This document shows positions 16,133 to 24,327 of a DNA stretch of 40,447 bases, piece by piece (position 1 is the first letter of the stretch; every line of letters begins with the position of its first letter). The stretch comes from a virus. The notes under the pieces are model-generated. The model worked only from the letters and a program-made list of their open reading frames with translations, had not been told where the DNA came from and did not search any database. The DNA is taken from positions 1-40,447 of IMG/VR virus record IMGVR_UViG_3300018063_000028. The stretch is one strand, 5' to 3'. Position numbers and translations under genes: made by a program.

Positions 16133-16924
16133 TTACGACTCCACGGGCGTGACGTTCAACGTCCGCCGATTGCCGATTTCACTCGTCGCAGCGGGCACAC
16201 GAATCTGCGCCCAATAGAACCACTGTTGCCCAATCGCCAATCCGGCCGGAGTAACGGCGATCACCTTATCCGTCTGATTGAAACTGCCATCAACAGGCGC
16301 CGTACCGTATGTCGGACCAACGCCAGCGGTCGTGTTCTCGCTCGGCGGTGTTCCGGCTGCGGTCGCCGAACCATCGTCAATGTACGATACTGTCGCACCG
16401 CCCACAATGGTAGCCCGCAGTGTTGTTGCCCCATACGTGCCAGCGGTTGCTGTCCGATATACCTTGTAACCCGTCGCACCTGGTGTTTGCACCCACGTGA
16501 GTTGAACCCGTTGCGTCGTGACCGTAACGACTGCGATTGCCTCGACGGAACCGATGGTCTCACCCGTCGCGTTTGTCGCCGTCACCTTGTAGCCATATGT
16601 GCCTATCGCGCCGAACACACCGCCAGAACCAAGCAACAGAGACGTGGGCGCACCATCCACAGTGTTGCCCCACGGACGACTAAGCGTGCCGGCCGAATCT
16701 TCGGCCGTGTAGTAGAACGTATAACCATCGTTCGTACCCGTCTGCTGAATCTCAAGAGCAATTGCTGCAAACGGCGTTGCACCGAGTACGCGGGTACCTG
16801 TGTTTTCGATACCGAACTTCACCTTACCTGAACGAACCTCAATCGTACCGGAGACAAACGGCCCCCAGGTCTGCTGCGCTTGCGTCGTGAAGCCGTTCGC
16901 ATTAAGGTGTCGAATCTCTGCCAT
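16133..16924 (-). CDS. Tail protein with fibronectin III-like domain
   Basis: The 263 residues contain a central FN3/Ig-like domain: YGYKVTATNATGETIGS, VQLTWVQTPGATGYKVYR and VSYIDDGS with the TWxxxxGATGYKVYR core that marks FN3-type repeats in phage tail proteins. N- and C-terminal beta regions flank it (EVRSGKVKFGIENTG; IGQQWFYWAQIRVPAA). Such domains decorate tails and help weak surface adhesion. GGGGAG precedes the ATG at good spacing. It follows the 135-aa protein after a 3-base gap. Confidence 0.7.
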   Translation of the reverse strand: MAEIRHLNANGFTTQAQQTWGPFVSGTIEVRSGKVKFGIENTGTRVLGATPFAAIALEIQQTGTNDGYTFYYTAEDSAGTLSRPWGNTVDGAPTSLLLGSGGVFGAIGTYGYKVTATNATGETIGSVEAIAVVTVTTQRVQLTWVQTPGATGYKVYRTATAGTYGATTLRATIVGGATVSYIDDGSATAAGTPPSENTTAGVGPTYGTAPVDGSFNQTDKVIAVTPAGLAIGQQWFYWAQIRVPAATSEIGNRRTLNVTPVES

Positions 16925-16927
16925 TGT

Positions 16928-17335
16928 TCAACTCCCCGAGTATGAAGCGAAGTCCAGCTTCGTCAGTGTCATGATTTTCAATTCCATTTGGTACTCGAAC
17001 AACACACCGTCCCCGTCACGGATGAACGTCGGTTGTGCATCGAAGCTAAGAATCTTCACTGTTCCTTCAATGCCTTGGTAATCCACGTAAACGTACACCG
17101 CGCCACGTACCGCACACAGCCCCTCAAGCACAGCCTTGAATGCCTGATTGATGAACTGTCCGTTACTCGTGAGGGCGAGCCGCATGTCCTTCGCGTAGCG
17201 GTTAAAGTCTTGCACGGTGCTTGCACCACTAATGCCAGTAAGAACAGTCTGCCGCGACGGCCAACTCCGCTGAATATGCGGATCGGTCGTGAATTGCTTG
17301 CCACCAATGAACACACGGCCGATTGTCTTGATCAT
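16928..17335 (-). CDS. Small tail-tip protein after the tape measure
   Basis: A 135-aa protein whose ATG overlaps the tape-measure stop (ATGA). It reads as alpha/beta: MIKTIGRVFIGGKQF, then FNRYAKDMRLAL, then GAVYVYVDYQG and VKILSFDAQPTFI, ending GVLFEYQMELKIMTL. In siphophages the gene just after the tape measure encodes a distal tail protein or its partner; the length is short for Dit. Call rests on position. Confidence 0.5.
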   Translation of the reverse strand: MIKTIGRVFIGGKQFTTDPHIQRSWPSRQTVLTGISGASTVQDFNRYAKDMRLALTSNGQFINQAFKAVLEGLCAVRGAVYVYVDYQGIEGTVKILSFDAQPTFIRDGDGVLFEYQMELKIMTLTKLDFASYSGS

Positions 17336-19584
17336 TCTACTGACTGTCCAGATTGCGGACCGCGTTTGCTTTCACGGTCGTACATGCGTCCAGTTGTCTC
17401 GCTCGCCTGGTGCGTCGCCGGGTCCTTGAGATACGGCGATTCCTTTGCCGAGTCCGATGCCGCTCTCGCTCTAATCGCCCCGGCTGCCATCTCCGCCGCT
17501 TCGCGAAACGCACTTACAGAATCACCAAACTGATCCGTGCTTTCTTTGAAACCCTCAAATGTCGCTTTATCAAACGCGCCACTTAGTCCGCCTTTTCGGT
17601 CTAGGTTCCTGTATGTCTCTCGCTGACTGAGACCAGCAGCCACGTCTTCAAATACAGCACTTCCGCCAGCTTGAAACTTACTGAGGGCTTTCTCACGTCG
17701 TTCACGGATCGCGTCTGCCTGTTTTTCAATCTCGGATTGTGTGAATTCCTTTTTGCCTGGACTCTTCTTTTGCAGTTCCGCAGCCGCCTCGCCTGCGATG
17801 CCAAGATACGCCGACTGTGCTTCTTGGCGTGCTTGTTTTTGCAGGTTCAGAACTTTTGTTTGCCCCTCGATCAAAACACGCGAACCTTCTGCGTACGTCT
17901 TGTTTAGCTCTTTCTGTGCGGTTATTTCACCGTAAATCGTCTCCTGCCCCATCGCCTTTCGCAAACCGAAGTACGCAGTGGTTGCTTCTTTGGCTAGGCT
18001 GATGCCACGAAGTTCAGCAGCATTTCGATCGTCAACACTGCGTCCGATGTCCCTTGCCGCATCCTGCGCCTGCGCAATTTCAGCGTTGAACGACTTCTGC
18101 CCCAACGCAACACTGAAGTTGAACGCCTTGTCCGCGAGCGCGATCTTCTCAGCGGTAGCGGCCCTCGCTGCTTCGATCTCCTCCTGATTCGAGCGAATGG
18201 TGATTTGCTTCTTTTTCTCAGCGAGCCCCGCGTAGACCGACTCCTCTTCTTTCGCCAGAGTGTCCAGTTCCTCCCGATACTGCGCGACATTGACCCCGCC
18301 TGCGATCAGCGTTTGCAGCTTTTGTTTCTTGATGGCGAAGGACTGCTCGGCCGCACGTTTCTCAAGATCGACTTCCTTGTCCGCCGATTCCTTCTTCGCC
18401 TTCAGATACTCTTCGGTGCCCTGAATCCTTTCACCGTTGAATCTCGCTTCGGCTACGGCCAGAGCGCGTTTGCTTTCGATCTCTGCCGTTGCCGTTGCGT
18501 TCGATGCGGTAATGGCGGCCTTCTCGAACCCGATGCGGGCGATTTCCGCGTCGAGCCGCCGAGCCCGCATCTGCGCCTTTTTCTGATCGTTCGCCGCATC
18601 ATCACGATTTTCCTGTTCAGCCAGAACCTTCCGTTGTGCTGCCCCTTTCGCCTCGACCTGCTGTAGCAGTCTCTCGTTCACTATACGACCAGCAACGGAA
18701 GCTGCATTGAACTGGTACTGTTTACTTGCGATCAGGTTCACCTTTTCGATTGCAATGTCCTGAGCCAAGCCATCCCGCCGCGCCTTGTTCAGGTCTTGCT
18801 GAGCCTTGTCAACCTCCCTCACCGATTGTGCGAGCGACAGATTGTAACGAGCAGCATCCTGCGCGGCAGCGTTCGTGATCTTGAAAATATCTTGCTGCCG
18901 GTTCATCGCAGGAATCGGACCTTCAAACGCTTTGCGCATCTCCTCAGCCAGGATGTTTGCCTTGACCGTCGCGGAGTCGATGCCGCCGATCAAATTGATG
19001 AACGCGCCACTCCAACTGGTTTTCGCTCTGTCCGCAGCAGCCGACGCTTGCACGAACTTCGCACTGAGTCCTTCCAGGTCGGCCGATTCGATCATCCTGT
19101 TTAGCTCGGCCTGTTCCTCGGCCAGCTTCTCGGCAGATTCCGTGATCATTTGGAACACTTGAATGGCTGCGAATCCCGCCGCCGCCATGACGCCGAATCG
19201 CAGTGCCATCTGCGTCGCCTGAACAGCTACGCCGCCCATGCCTGGAATTAGGGCACTGACGACGTTCCCCATCAAACGTAGACTCTGAAGACTCCCCCCC
19301 GACGCCTTGCTCAGCTTGTCGAGGCTCCCCGCCGCCTTGTCGGCGAAGCCTGCCATGTTGGGATCAGACCACCATTGACCTTCCTTGGAACTGGCGAGTC
19401 CTTGCACACTACCAGGCTTCGTGAATATCTTGACAGCTTGCTCGCTCGCCTGCTTCCAGGTCGCCCCTTGCCGATTGGCAGACGCACGGACCTTGGCTTC
19501 AGTCGTCGCCAGTTCAGCGTCGAGCGCTTTCTGATCGACTCCTACTTTTCCAAGGACTGTGAACACGTCGTTTTCGCCGGCCAC
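17332..19584 (-). CDS. Tape measure protein
   Basis: The 750-aa product is largely helical and coiled-coil with many Ala, Glu, Lys and Gln residues (for example long helices from about 230 to 480). A hydrophobic stretch around 105 to 145 (VVSALIPGMGGVAVQ then FGVMAAAGFAAIQVF) is the usual transmembrane-like part of tape measures. It determines tail length and is ejected; with about 0.15 nm per residue the tail would be near 110 nm. Start is GTG 19584, directly after the chaperone stop, with AAAGGA upstream. Position after the chaperones and before tail-tip genes agrees. Confidence 0.85.
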   Translation of the reverse strand: MAGENDVFTVLGKVGVDQKALDAELATTEAKVRASANRQGATWKQASEQAVKIFTKPGSVQGLASSKEGQWWSDPNMAGFADKAAGSLDKLSKASGGSLQSLRLMGNVVSALIPGMGGVAVQATQMALRFGVMAAAGFAAIQVFQMITESAEKLAEEQAELNRMIESADLEGLSAKFVQASAAADRAKTSWSGAFINLIGGIDSATVKANILAEEMRKAFEGPIPAMNRQQDIFKITNAAAQDAARYNLSLAQSVREVDKAQQDLNKARRDGLAQDIAIEKVNLIASKQYQFNAASVAGRIVNERLLQQVEAKGAAQRKVLAEQENRDDAANDQKKAQMRARRLDAEIARIGFEKAAITASNATATAEIESKRALAVAEARFNGERIQGTEEYLKAKKESADKEVDLEKRAAEQSFAIKKQKLQTLIAGGVNVAQYREELDTLAKEEESVYAGLAEKKKQITIRSNQEEIEAARAATAEKIALADKAFNFSVALGQKSFNAEIAQAQDAARDIGRSVDDRNAAELRGISLAKEATTAYFGLRKAMGQETIYGEITAQKELNKTYAEGSRVLIEGQTKVLNLQKQARQEAQSAYLGIAGEAAAELQKKSPGKKEFTQSEIEKQADAIRERREKALSKFQAGGSAVFEDVAAGLSQRETYRNLDRKGGLSGAFDKATFEGFKESTDQFGDSVSAFREAAEMAAGAIRARAASDSAKESPYLKDPATHQASETTGRMYDRESKRGPQSGQSVE

Positions 19585-20276
19585 TTACACGATCCTTTCT
19601 CTCATGTCACTTCGCACGAAATCCTCGAACGACTGCCGCTCCGGTACACCCGCCGTCACGTCCTGCCCGGCAGTGCCCTGCCACGAGCGCATCACTTCAC
19701 CACGCATATCTTCGTCCATGTACGGCATGGACGCGACCAACGACGCCGAAATAGCCTCCCTCGCCATGATCACGGGAATGTGATTCAACCACACGCTAAG
19801 TTGTCTGAGCGTCATCCGCAGTATTACACGGGGGTCCCAACCGTAGAAACGGCCGACGCGGGCACAGAGGAGGGAGACGCTGTCTCGCTCCCGCTCTCGT
19901 CGGCCTTCTGAGGGACCGCCGCGATGGTGCTCGCCATAACCACCAGTCCGATGATCTGCCGCGCCGTGAGCCCCTTTAGGTCTTCAGTCTTGAGCAGCTT
20001 GCGCTTATCGCGGCCCACGTCCGGTCCAGCATTCAACGCGATCAGGTGCTCGATTGAGCGTTTCATTCGGGCGTCGTAGTTGGGTGCGTCTTCGACTTCC
20101 TCGCTCAGTTTGACTACGCGCAGGCTGTCCTCGACAGGAATGTCGAGAAACGAGAAAATGGGGTACTCCTCGCTTCTGATCTTGATGTAGCCTTGTGGCT
20201 CGGGGATAAACGCCGCCGTGTCCATCTCCCACGCGCCGTCGTTTCGTTTGCTGATGCCGTTTTTGTCGCTTGCCAT
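19585..20276 (-). CDS. Tail assembly chaperone fusion (G-T type) by -1 frameshift
   Basis: The downstream frame 19971 to 19585 is open and reads GRFYGWDPRVILRM then LRQLSVWLNHIPV, typical of the T half of tail chaperones, and it reads this way well upstream of its only ATG (19815). It is in the -1 frame relative to the 150-aa upstream gene. A classical heptamer, A AAG GGG, is correctly phased at 19977 to 19971. Slippage there would give a 230-aa fusion (102 residues plus 128). Such fusions assemble tail tube around the tape measure, which is the next gene. Slip site is inferred; a C run at 19834 to 19838 is the alternative. Confidence 0.7.
19824..20276 (-). CDS. Tail assembly chaperone, G-type (150 aa)
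   Basis: Unshifted product of the chaperone pair. ATG 20276 has AGGAGG at good spacing. The N-terminal part contains the IFSFLDIPVEDSLRVVKLSEEV segment and a helical region with RSIEHLIALNAGPDVGRDK, as expected for the G domain; the last 35 residues are low-complexity (SETASPSSVPASAVST), probably not folded, which fits a gene whose functional continuation is in the other frame. Lies between tail tube/decorations and tape measure. Confidence 0.75.
   Translation of the reverse strand: MASDKNGISKRNDGAWEMDTAAFIPEPQGYIKIRSEEYPIFSFLDIPVEDSLRVVKLSEEVEDAPNYDARMKRSIEHLIALNAGPDVGRDKRKLLKTEDLKGLTARQIIGLVVMASTIAAVPQKADESGSETASPSSVPASAVSTVGTPV
19971..19977 (-). promoter_or_regulatory. Slippery heptamer A AAG GGG for -1 frameshifting
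   Basis: On the minus strand AAAGGGG is phased so that AAG and GGG are zero-frame codons (19976 to 19974 and 19973 to 19971), the X XXY YYZ arrangement for tandem slippage. The downstream -1 frame is open for 128 codons and reads as tail chaperone T. Confidence 0.6.
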
Positions 20277-20403
20277 GTTGGGCCTCCTGTGCCTCGCTTG
20301 GGTGGTTACAGCCCCGCTGTCTCGGGGCTGTCGTGTTGTCGGATGCGGAGGGTTTCTCCGCTGACAGCCGAGGGCGGTTCGTAGGTCCGCCCGAACCTTG
20401 TGA
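20277..20403. other. Hairpin-rich intergenic segment before the chaperones
   Basis: This 127-base gap holds two clear hairpins: ACAGCCCCG/CGGGGCTGT (20308 to 20316 with 20323 to 20331, 6-base loop) and GCGGAG/CTCCGC (20345 to 20350 with 20356 to 20361). Neither is followed by a T run on the minus strand, so they are more likely mRNA-stability or attenuation structures than terminators. A promoter is not evident. Confidence 0.45.
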
Positions 20404-20772
20404 TTACGAGTAGACGACCTTCACCGCAGGCGGCGTGGTCGGAACCGTGGTACCTGCCGTACCACCGCCATCCGTTACGCACGCGACCGAAAGAGCCGTA
20501 GGACACACAAGACCCGCACCAGGGATCAGGAAGCGACGCGTCTTAAGCGCTGGCACAAACCTGGAGATGTCGGGAGCCGTCGTCCCGAGGGTGACGTTCA
20601 CCGCCAAAGCGAACCATCCTTTCACGTACACGCCTTGGTTTCCCGTGTTGACAACCTCGATCGCCTTCACCGTGGGGGAAGTCGCCTTCACTTCTTTGAC
20701 CGTCGAGCCAAGAGCGGTTTCGCCCCACACCTTCGACGCACTGAATGCAAGATTGATGAGTGACTGAGCCAT
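20404..20772 (-). CDS. Small virion protein, paralog of the 124-aa neighbour
   Basis: A 122-aa beta-rich protein. Its centre (VVNTGNQGVYVKGWFALA, then LGTTAPDISRFVPAL) lines up with the preceding protein (IDNQSNAIVYVKAYF, then VGTTAPDEIYAVPTL), so the two genes are tandem duplicates. Location between the tail tube and the chaperones suggests a tail decoration or a second tube component. No known family assigned. Confidence 0.65.
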   Translation of the reverse strand: MAQSLINLAFSASKVWGETALGSTVKEVKATSPTVKAIEVVNTGNQGVYVKGWFALAVNVTLGTTAPDISRFVPALKTRRFLIPGAGLVCPTALSVACVTDGGGTAGTTVPTTPPAVKVVYS

Positions 20773-20784
20773 GATTTTTCCCCT

Positions 20785-21159
20785 TTACTCGAAGGTCACG
20801 CGAACGGCCACGTTGCCGGCCGCAGGTGAAGTTACGCCCGCCGTGCCGGGTGTCGTGACCGCCGCGAGCGTGAGCCCTGTCGGCAATTCCACGTCAACCG
20901 CCGCCACGCACACTTCGTTGATCCGTGTGAGTGTCGGCACCGCGTAAATCTCGTCCGGAGCCGTGGTGCCCACGATCACATCGCCCGCCGACTTGAAGTA
21001 CGCTTTCACGTACACGATCGCGTTCGACTGGTTGTCGATGTCGATGTTGTACTGCTTGAATGCGCCGCTCTTCGCCTGCTGCTTCGCGTTCAGAAGAGCC
21101 GTCTCTTCGTACACCGCTGGCGACGCCGCATATCCGAAACCTGCCTGTGTCTCAGCCAT
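20785..21159 (-). CDS. Small virion protein, paralog of the 122-aa neighbour
   Basis: A 124-aa protein with the shared core YVKAYFKSAGDVIVGTTAPDE in outline and a beta-rich end (LPTGLTLAAVTTPGTAGVTS, GNVAVRVTFE). GGGGAAAGGAAAAG precedes the ATG, so it is probably strongly translated. It sits 12 bases before its duplicate, as expected of a recent tandem duplication with divergence. Tail location by context only. Confidence 0.65.
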   Translation of the reverse strand: MAETQAGFGYAASPAVYEETALLNAKQQAKSGAFKQYNIDIDNQSNAIVYVKAYFKSAGDVIVGTTAPDEIYAVPTLTRINEVCVAAVDVELPTGLTLAAVTTPGTAGVTSPAAGNVAVRVTFE

Positions 21160-21199
21160 TGTCTTTTCCTTTCCCCTAATTCGCTAGGGGTTTATGGGA

Positions 21200-21721
21200 T
21201 TAGGGAACCAGTGGATCGCCAGTGAAACGCCAACCATAACCGGCCACGTATTCAACCGGAGGGTGTCCATCTGTTGCATCCGAACCACCCGCCAGAAACC
21301 CTGGCTGTCCCGCAGCAGTTGGGAAGCCCGTACCATCACCTGCCGCCACAGCCGTGACGAGAGCCGCCGCACCGCCGTCAGCGTTCACAGCGGTGACGAC
21401 TTGAGCCGCCGTGCTCACGCCAGCGTTGACAGTAACCTGAATGGATTTTCCGATCACCAAAATCGACAGCGCAACGCCATCTACCACCTTGATGAAGATG
21501 GAGTCGCCAGCCTTACCCGCAGCGTCAGCGGTGTATGTAACCCGCGCATTCACGCCGGCCGCCTCAGACGATGTCTTGGTGGCCGCGACCGCCGCGACAA
21601 CCTCGACACCACCGTGCTGCAACAGAATCTCGCCCCACTTCCGGTCCACCACATAAGTGCCGGGTGCGACGAGTGTACCGACGATGTTACGAGCCGAAGT
21701 TACCACGATTGTCCGATTCAT
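21200..21721 (-). CDS. Virion protein with repeated alpha/beta decoration domain
   Basis: A 173-aa protein. The N-terminal 60 residues (MNRTIVVTSARNIVGTLVAPGTYVV) form a short beta part. Residues about 60 to 150 form a domain with the outline GDSIFIKVVDG, IQVTVNAGVSTAAQVVTAVN, AALVTAVAAGDGTG and a closing FLAGGSDA. The same outline occurs in the adjacent tail tube protein and, more weakly, in two head-side proteins. AGAGGGAA precedes the ATG. Tail association by context; biochemical function unknown. Confidence 0.65.
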   Translation of the reverse strand: MNRTIVVTSARNIVGTLVAPGTYVVDRKWGEILLQHGGVEVVAAVAATKTSSEAAGVNARVTYTADAAGKAGDSIFIKVVDGVALSILVIGKSIQVTVNAGVSTAAQVVTAVNADGGAAALVTAVAAGDGTGFPTAAGQPGFLAGGSDATDGHPPVEYVAGYGWRFTGDPLVP

Positions 21722-21734
21722 TGGTCATTCCCTC

Positions 21735-22634
21735 TTATGGTTGCTCGTCGCCAAGGAAGGCCCACCGACCTGTAACGTCGTCCGGCCAGGCGTACCAATT
21801 GGTCAGAATCTCCCGCTGAGTCGTCGGGGCGAAGGGGAAGTTGACTTCACCCTCGGCTGCGCTGATCTCGGGAATGATGATGATGTCCTTCGGCTCGGAC
21901 GACTCGAAGCCTCCCTTGATCTTCCGAATCTCCATCTTCAAAGCAAGCGACCGCAAGTCAGCACCGACCGCGACTACGAAATCAACACGCCGGAGGGACT
22001 TGTCCGCATTCTCGACGACTCGTGCACTCGGCACACCGAGCCGAAGGTTGTCGAGGGAGATTTCCTTGAACGGGATGACTACCTTGCACATACCACCGAT
22101 GATGACCTTGTTCAGTGGCACGTTGCCTGCCTGAGCACCCGTGAGGTTCGCAGCTTCCGTTGTCACTTGGTAGGCCACGGCGTCACCGAGGAAACCTACG
22201 TCCGTCGCCACGCCAGTCTCACTACCGCCTGCGAGATTGGTGAGAGCATGCGCCTCGACCACCGCCGAGCCGGAGCCGCCAACACCTCGTGCCGCCGTAA
22301 TTAGGCCACGCGCTTGTCCGGAATTGGTCAGAGCCGCGATGACATTGTCGGCCGTCGAAGTGATCGTACCGCCGCCATTCGTCGCCAGGTGAACAGTGAT
22401 GTCGAACGTCGCCACGCTGACAGAGAGTGGGATGTTCACACCGTCATTCGTGAACGCAACGCGGATGCTGTTGCCTGGCCGATCAGGCAAGAGGTTGCCG
22501 CCCTTGTACGCCTGCACGTATACGTCGCTGTTCGCAGCGGGAGCCGCATTGCGGATCAGAAGGAAGGCTCGCGGCCGGAGGTAGAGGTAGATGTTCGCCG
22601 GCCCAAGTTCCAAGAGTCTCGCGTTCTTCGCCAT
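21735..22634 (-). CDS. Major tail tube protein with inserted domain
   Basis: The 299-aa product shows a split tube-protein pattern: the start ARLLELGPANIYLYL, then an insert (about 25 to 145) of the alpha/beta domain seen in neighbouring genes, then DVGFLGDAVAYQVTTE, PLNKVIIGGMCKVVIPFKEISLDNLRLGVPSA in outline, typical of siphophage tube proteins with G-x-A and late sheet-forming strands. The gene is preceded by one of the three conserved promoter-like sites and a structured leader, as expected for the most abundant tail protein. It lies just after the tail terminator. Identification by pattern and context. Confidence 0.7.
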   Translation of the reverse strand: MAKNARLLELGPANIYLYLRPRAFLLIRNAAPAANSDVYVQAYKGGNLLPDRPGNSIRVAFTNDGVNIPLSVSVATFDITVHLATNGGGTITSTADNVIAALTNSGQARGLITAARGVGGSGSAVVEAHALTNLAGGSETGVATDVGFLGDAVAYQVTTEAANLTGAQAGNVPLNKVIIGGMCKVVIPFKEISLDNLRLGVPSARVVENADKSLRRVDFVVAVGADLRSLALKMEIRKIKGGFESSEPKDIIIIPEISAAEGEVNFPFAPTTQREILTNWYAWPDDVTGRWAFLGDEQP

Positions 22635-22649
22635 TGCCTTGTTTCTCCC

Positions 22650-22681
22650 TGTTGGCCTGGCACTGGTGCTCGCGCGGCACT
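22650..22681 (-). promoter_or_regulatory. Conserved leader box upstream of the tail tube gene
   Basis: Minus-strand AGTGCC, a variable 6 or 7 bases, then GAGCACCAGTGC and GGCCAACA. The same box stands before the scaffold gene (29912 to 29944), also between the promoter-like site and the start codon. It contains a GTGC/GCAC stem and may be a protein or ribosome-control site. Confidence 0.5.
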
Positions 22682-22710
22682 ACTTGTCCGGGCAGGTTAC
22701 GTTCAGTTCG

Positions 22711-22732
22711 CTACTCTTTTATTTTACCACTA
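22711..22732 (-). promoter_or_regulatory. Putative phage late promoter, copy A (tail tube)
   Basis: Minus-strand TAGTGGTAAAATAAAAGAG followed by TAG. A TAAAAT -10-like hexamer lies 92 bases before the tail tube ATG. It matches copies at 29975 and 32051. No good -35 is present here, which favours recognition by a phage-specific factor or polymerase over sigma70 alone. Confidence 0.6.
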
Positions 22733-22775
22733 GACCAGCACTTACACTAGCCCCTTGAGCGGCGCACTGTAGGGG

Positions 22776-23207
22776 TCAGTTGTTCGCATACGGGGTCACG
22801 TAGTCGTACGCAAGGATGCGCACCCGAAGCGTCTTGCGCGCCAGGTCGGCGTCCTCTTGTGTGGCGTCCAGATCGCTGATCACATGCACACGGGCCGCCA
22901 GCCCCTCGTCCTCGGCCAAGGTCAAGCCCTGATGATCGAGCAACTCCACAATCCGTTGCCCCATCGCTTCGCACTTGTCCAGGTCCGCATCCCACACGTC
23001 CAGTTGATGATTTCGGTCCCACAGAGGAGTGGTTTCGTCGCCTCGGTCGCCAAAGTCAAACATCGTGATCCGAGGCAGCGTGAGCGGCATGCGGGTCGGC
23101 CGATAGCTGATGTTCACTGTCCCTGACGGGAAGAATGCCTTCAGTGTAGCATCCGCCGTCAGCTTCGTCATGATCGCTTTGCGCAGTGCCGATCTAAGGT
23201 CCGCCAT
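22776..23207 (-). CDS. Tail terminator/completion protein
   Basis: ATG 23207 (MADLRSALRKA) overlaps the preceding stop (TGATG). The 143-aa alpha/beta protein shows the family outline: an N-terminal helix LRSALRKAIMTKLTADATL, a loop with ISYRPTRMPLTLPRITMFDFG, then NHQLDVWDADLDKCEAMGQRIVELLDHQ in outline and a closing strand ARKTLRVRILAYDY. These are features of lambda gpU/DUF3168-type terminators that cap the tail tube. It precedes the tube gene, as in most siphophages. Confidence 0.7.
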   Translation of the reverse strand: MADLRSALRKAIMTKLTADATLKAFFPSGTVNISYRPTRMPLTLPRITMFDFGDRGDETTPLWDRNHQLDVWDADLDKCEAMGQRIVELLDHQGLTLAEDEGLAARVHVISDLDATQEDADLARKTLRVRILAYDYVTPYANN

Positions 23208-23689
23208 CAGTTCCTCCCACCGATGTACCGCTTGACGATCTCGGGCATCTTCGAGCGAAGCCGCATCATTGCCGGCCCCCACACCGGACGCGGGTATAGA
23301 ATCCAGGACATCGTCTTCGCCTTGATGAACTTCCCGGATACATCGCGTGCTTGCATGACACGCCCACGGGCGGCACCAAACTCAAGATACACCGCCTTGC
23401 GCAGTGTCGAGCCGCACTCGACAATCCAACCGCTAGTTGTGTGGCGCACCTGGAAGCGCACACTCTTGATCAAGTCACCGAATTCGGGGGCTGGTGGTTC
23501 GCCTGGTGCGGATCGCTTCTGTCCCCGCACGTTCTCATTCTGACCGCCACGTGGAGAATTTCGTATATCCTGCTTGACCATGTTCGTGTACGTCGTGCCG
23601 ATCGCCGTCATGAAACGGGGCATCTTCTTCTCGACGATCTGCTTCACTAGCTGGCCGTTCCACACGACCTTCATGCCCTCGGTTGCCAT
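23207..23689 (-). CDS. HK97 gp10-like neck/tail component
   Basis: ATG 23689 (MATEGMKVVWNG) overlaps the upstream stop (TGATG). The 160-aa protein contains the family landmarks SAPGEPPAPEFGDLIKSVRF and AVYLEFGAARGRV, the PGEPP and YLEFG motifs of HK97 gp10-type proteins, which join head and tail. The end (WGPAMMRLRSKMPEIVKRYIG) is the usual basic helix. Neighbours (stopper and terminator) agree. Confidence 0.8.
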   Translation of the reverse strand: MATEGMKVVWNGQLVKQIVEKKMPRFMTAIGTTYTNMVKQDIRNSPRGGQNENVRGQKRSAPGEPPAPEFGDLIKSVRFQVRHTTSGWIVECGSTLRKAVYLEFGAARGRVMQARDVSGKFIKAKTMSWILYPRPVWGPAMMRLRSKMPEIVKRYIGGRN

Positions 23690-24057
23690 CAGGCTGCGCT
23701 CCCCATGTCTCCGGCTGGCGTGTAGACTTCGACGAGCACTTCGACATGGTGCTGTCCATAGTACCAACTGTCGTGTGCGTGCGTGATTCGGTAGGTTTCG
23801 CCGTTGATCACAAGAAGATCGTTGTGTTGCAGCTTGCTCGACCACTCGCGGGCGAAGAGGACCGACACCTTCTTGCCCGTCGTATTGCCCTGCTCGTCCA
23901 CCTTCAGGCGTCCACCGCCGTCTTGGACATTGCAAGGGACATTCGTGTACAGATCGGAGTAGACGTACTTCGAGACGCCAGTGTCAGACTGCACGGTCGT
24001 GTTGCGCTTGACCGTGACTCGATGCCAGAGAAACCGCCGATACGCCTCGCCGATCAT
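23689..24057 (-). CDS. Head-closure (stopper) protein
   Basis: A 122-aa beta-rich protein with the outline of SPP1 gp16-type closure proteins: HRVTVKRNTTVQSDTG at the start, VPCNVQDGG, then NDLLVINGETYRITHAHD and a closing HHVEVLVEVYTP. Such proteins plug the connector after packaging. It lies between the o-spanin gene and gp10-like gene. Confidence 0.65.
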   Translation of the reverse strand: MIGEAYRRFLWHRVTVKRNTTVQSDTGVSKYVYSDLYTNVPCNVQDGGGRLKVDEQGNTTGKKVSVLFAREWSSKLQHNDLLVINGETYRITHAHDSWYYGQHHVEVLVEVYTPAGDMGSAA

Positions 24058-24063
24058 GCCGCC

Positions 24064-24327
24064 TCACTTGCAGGCAGCGATGGCCGCCTGTAGTTGAATC
24101 TCGTACGCTTCCCATTGCTCGACCGTTGCCCACAACGCCCGCGCCACTACGAACAAGTCCGCCTCTGGCGATACGCCGTCAATGGCGAATGCCGGGCGTG
24201 GTATGTCTGGCACGATGCACGGCACCGGCACCGGAACTTCAACGATGTTCGTGCGAGCAAACATCGCACAGCCCGATAGGCTGAGCAGCACGAACACATA
24301 CAACCACACGAGAGGCTTCGAGATCAC
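24064..24327 (-). CDS. Outer-membrane spanin (Rz1-like lipoprotein)
   Basis: GTG 24327 overlaps the TGA of the inner spanin (GTGA). The 87-aa product (MISKPLVWLYVFVLL start) has an N-terminal hydrophobic signal followed by the lipobox LSGC with Cys20, a Pro- and Val-rich stretch (VEVPVPVPCIVPDIPRP) and a helical end (WEAYEIQLQAAIAAC), matching o-spanins. It fuses outer to inner membrane with its partner at lysis. A separate gene after, not inside, the inner spanin is a common Rz/Rz1 arrangement. Confidence 0.8.
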   Translation of the reverse strand: MISKPLVWLYVFVLLSLSGCAMFARTNIVEVPVPVPCIVPDIPRPAFAIDGVSPEADLFVVARALWATVEQWEAYEIQLQAAIAACK

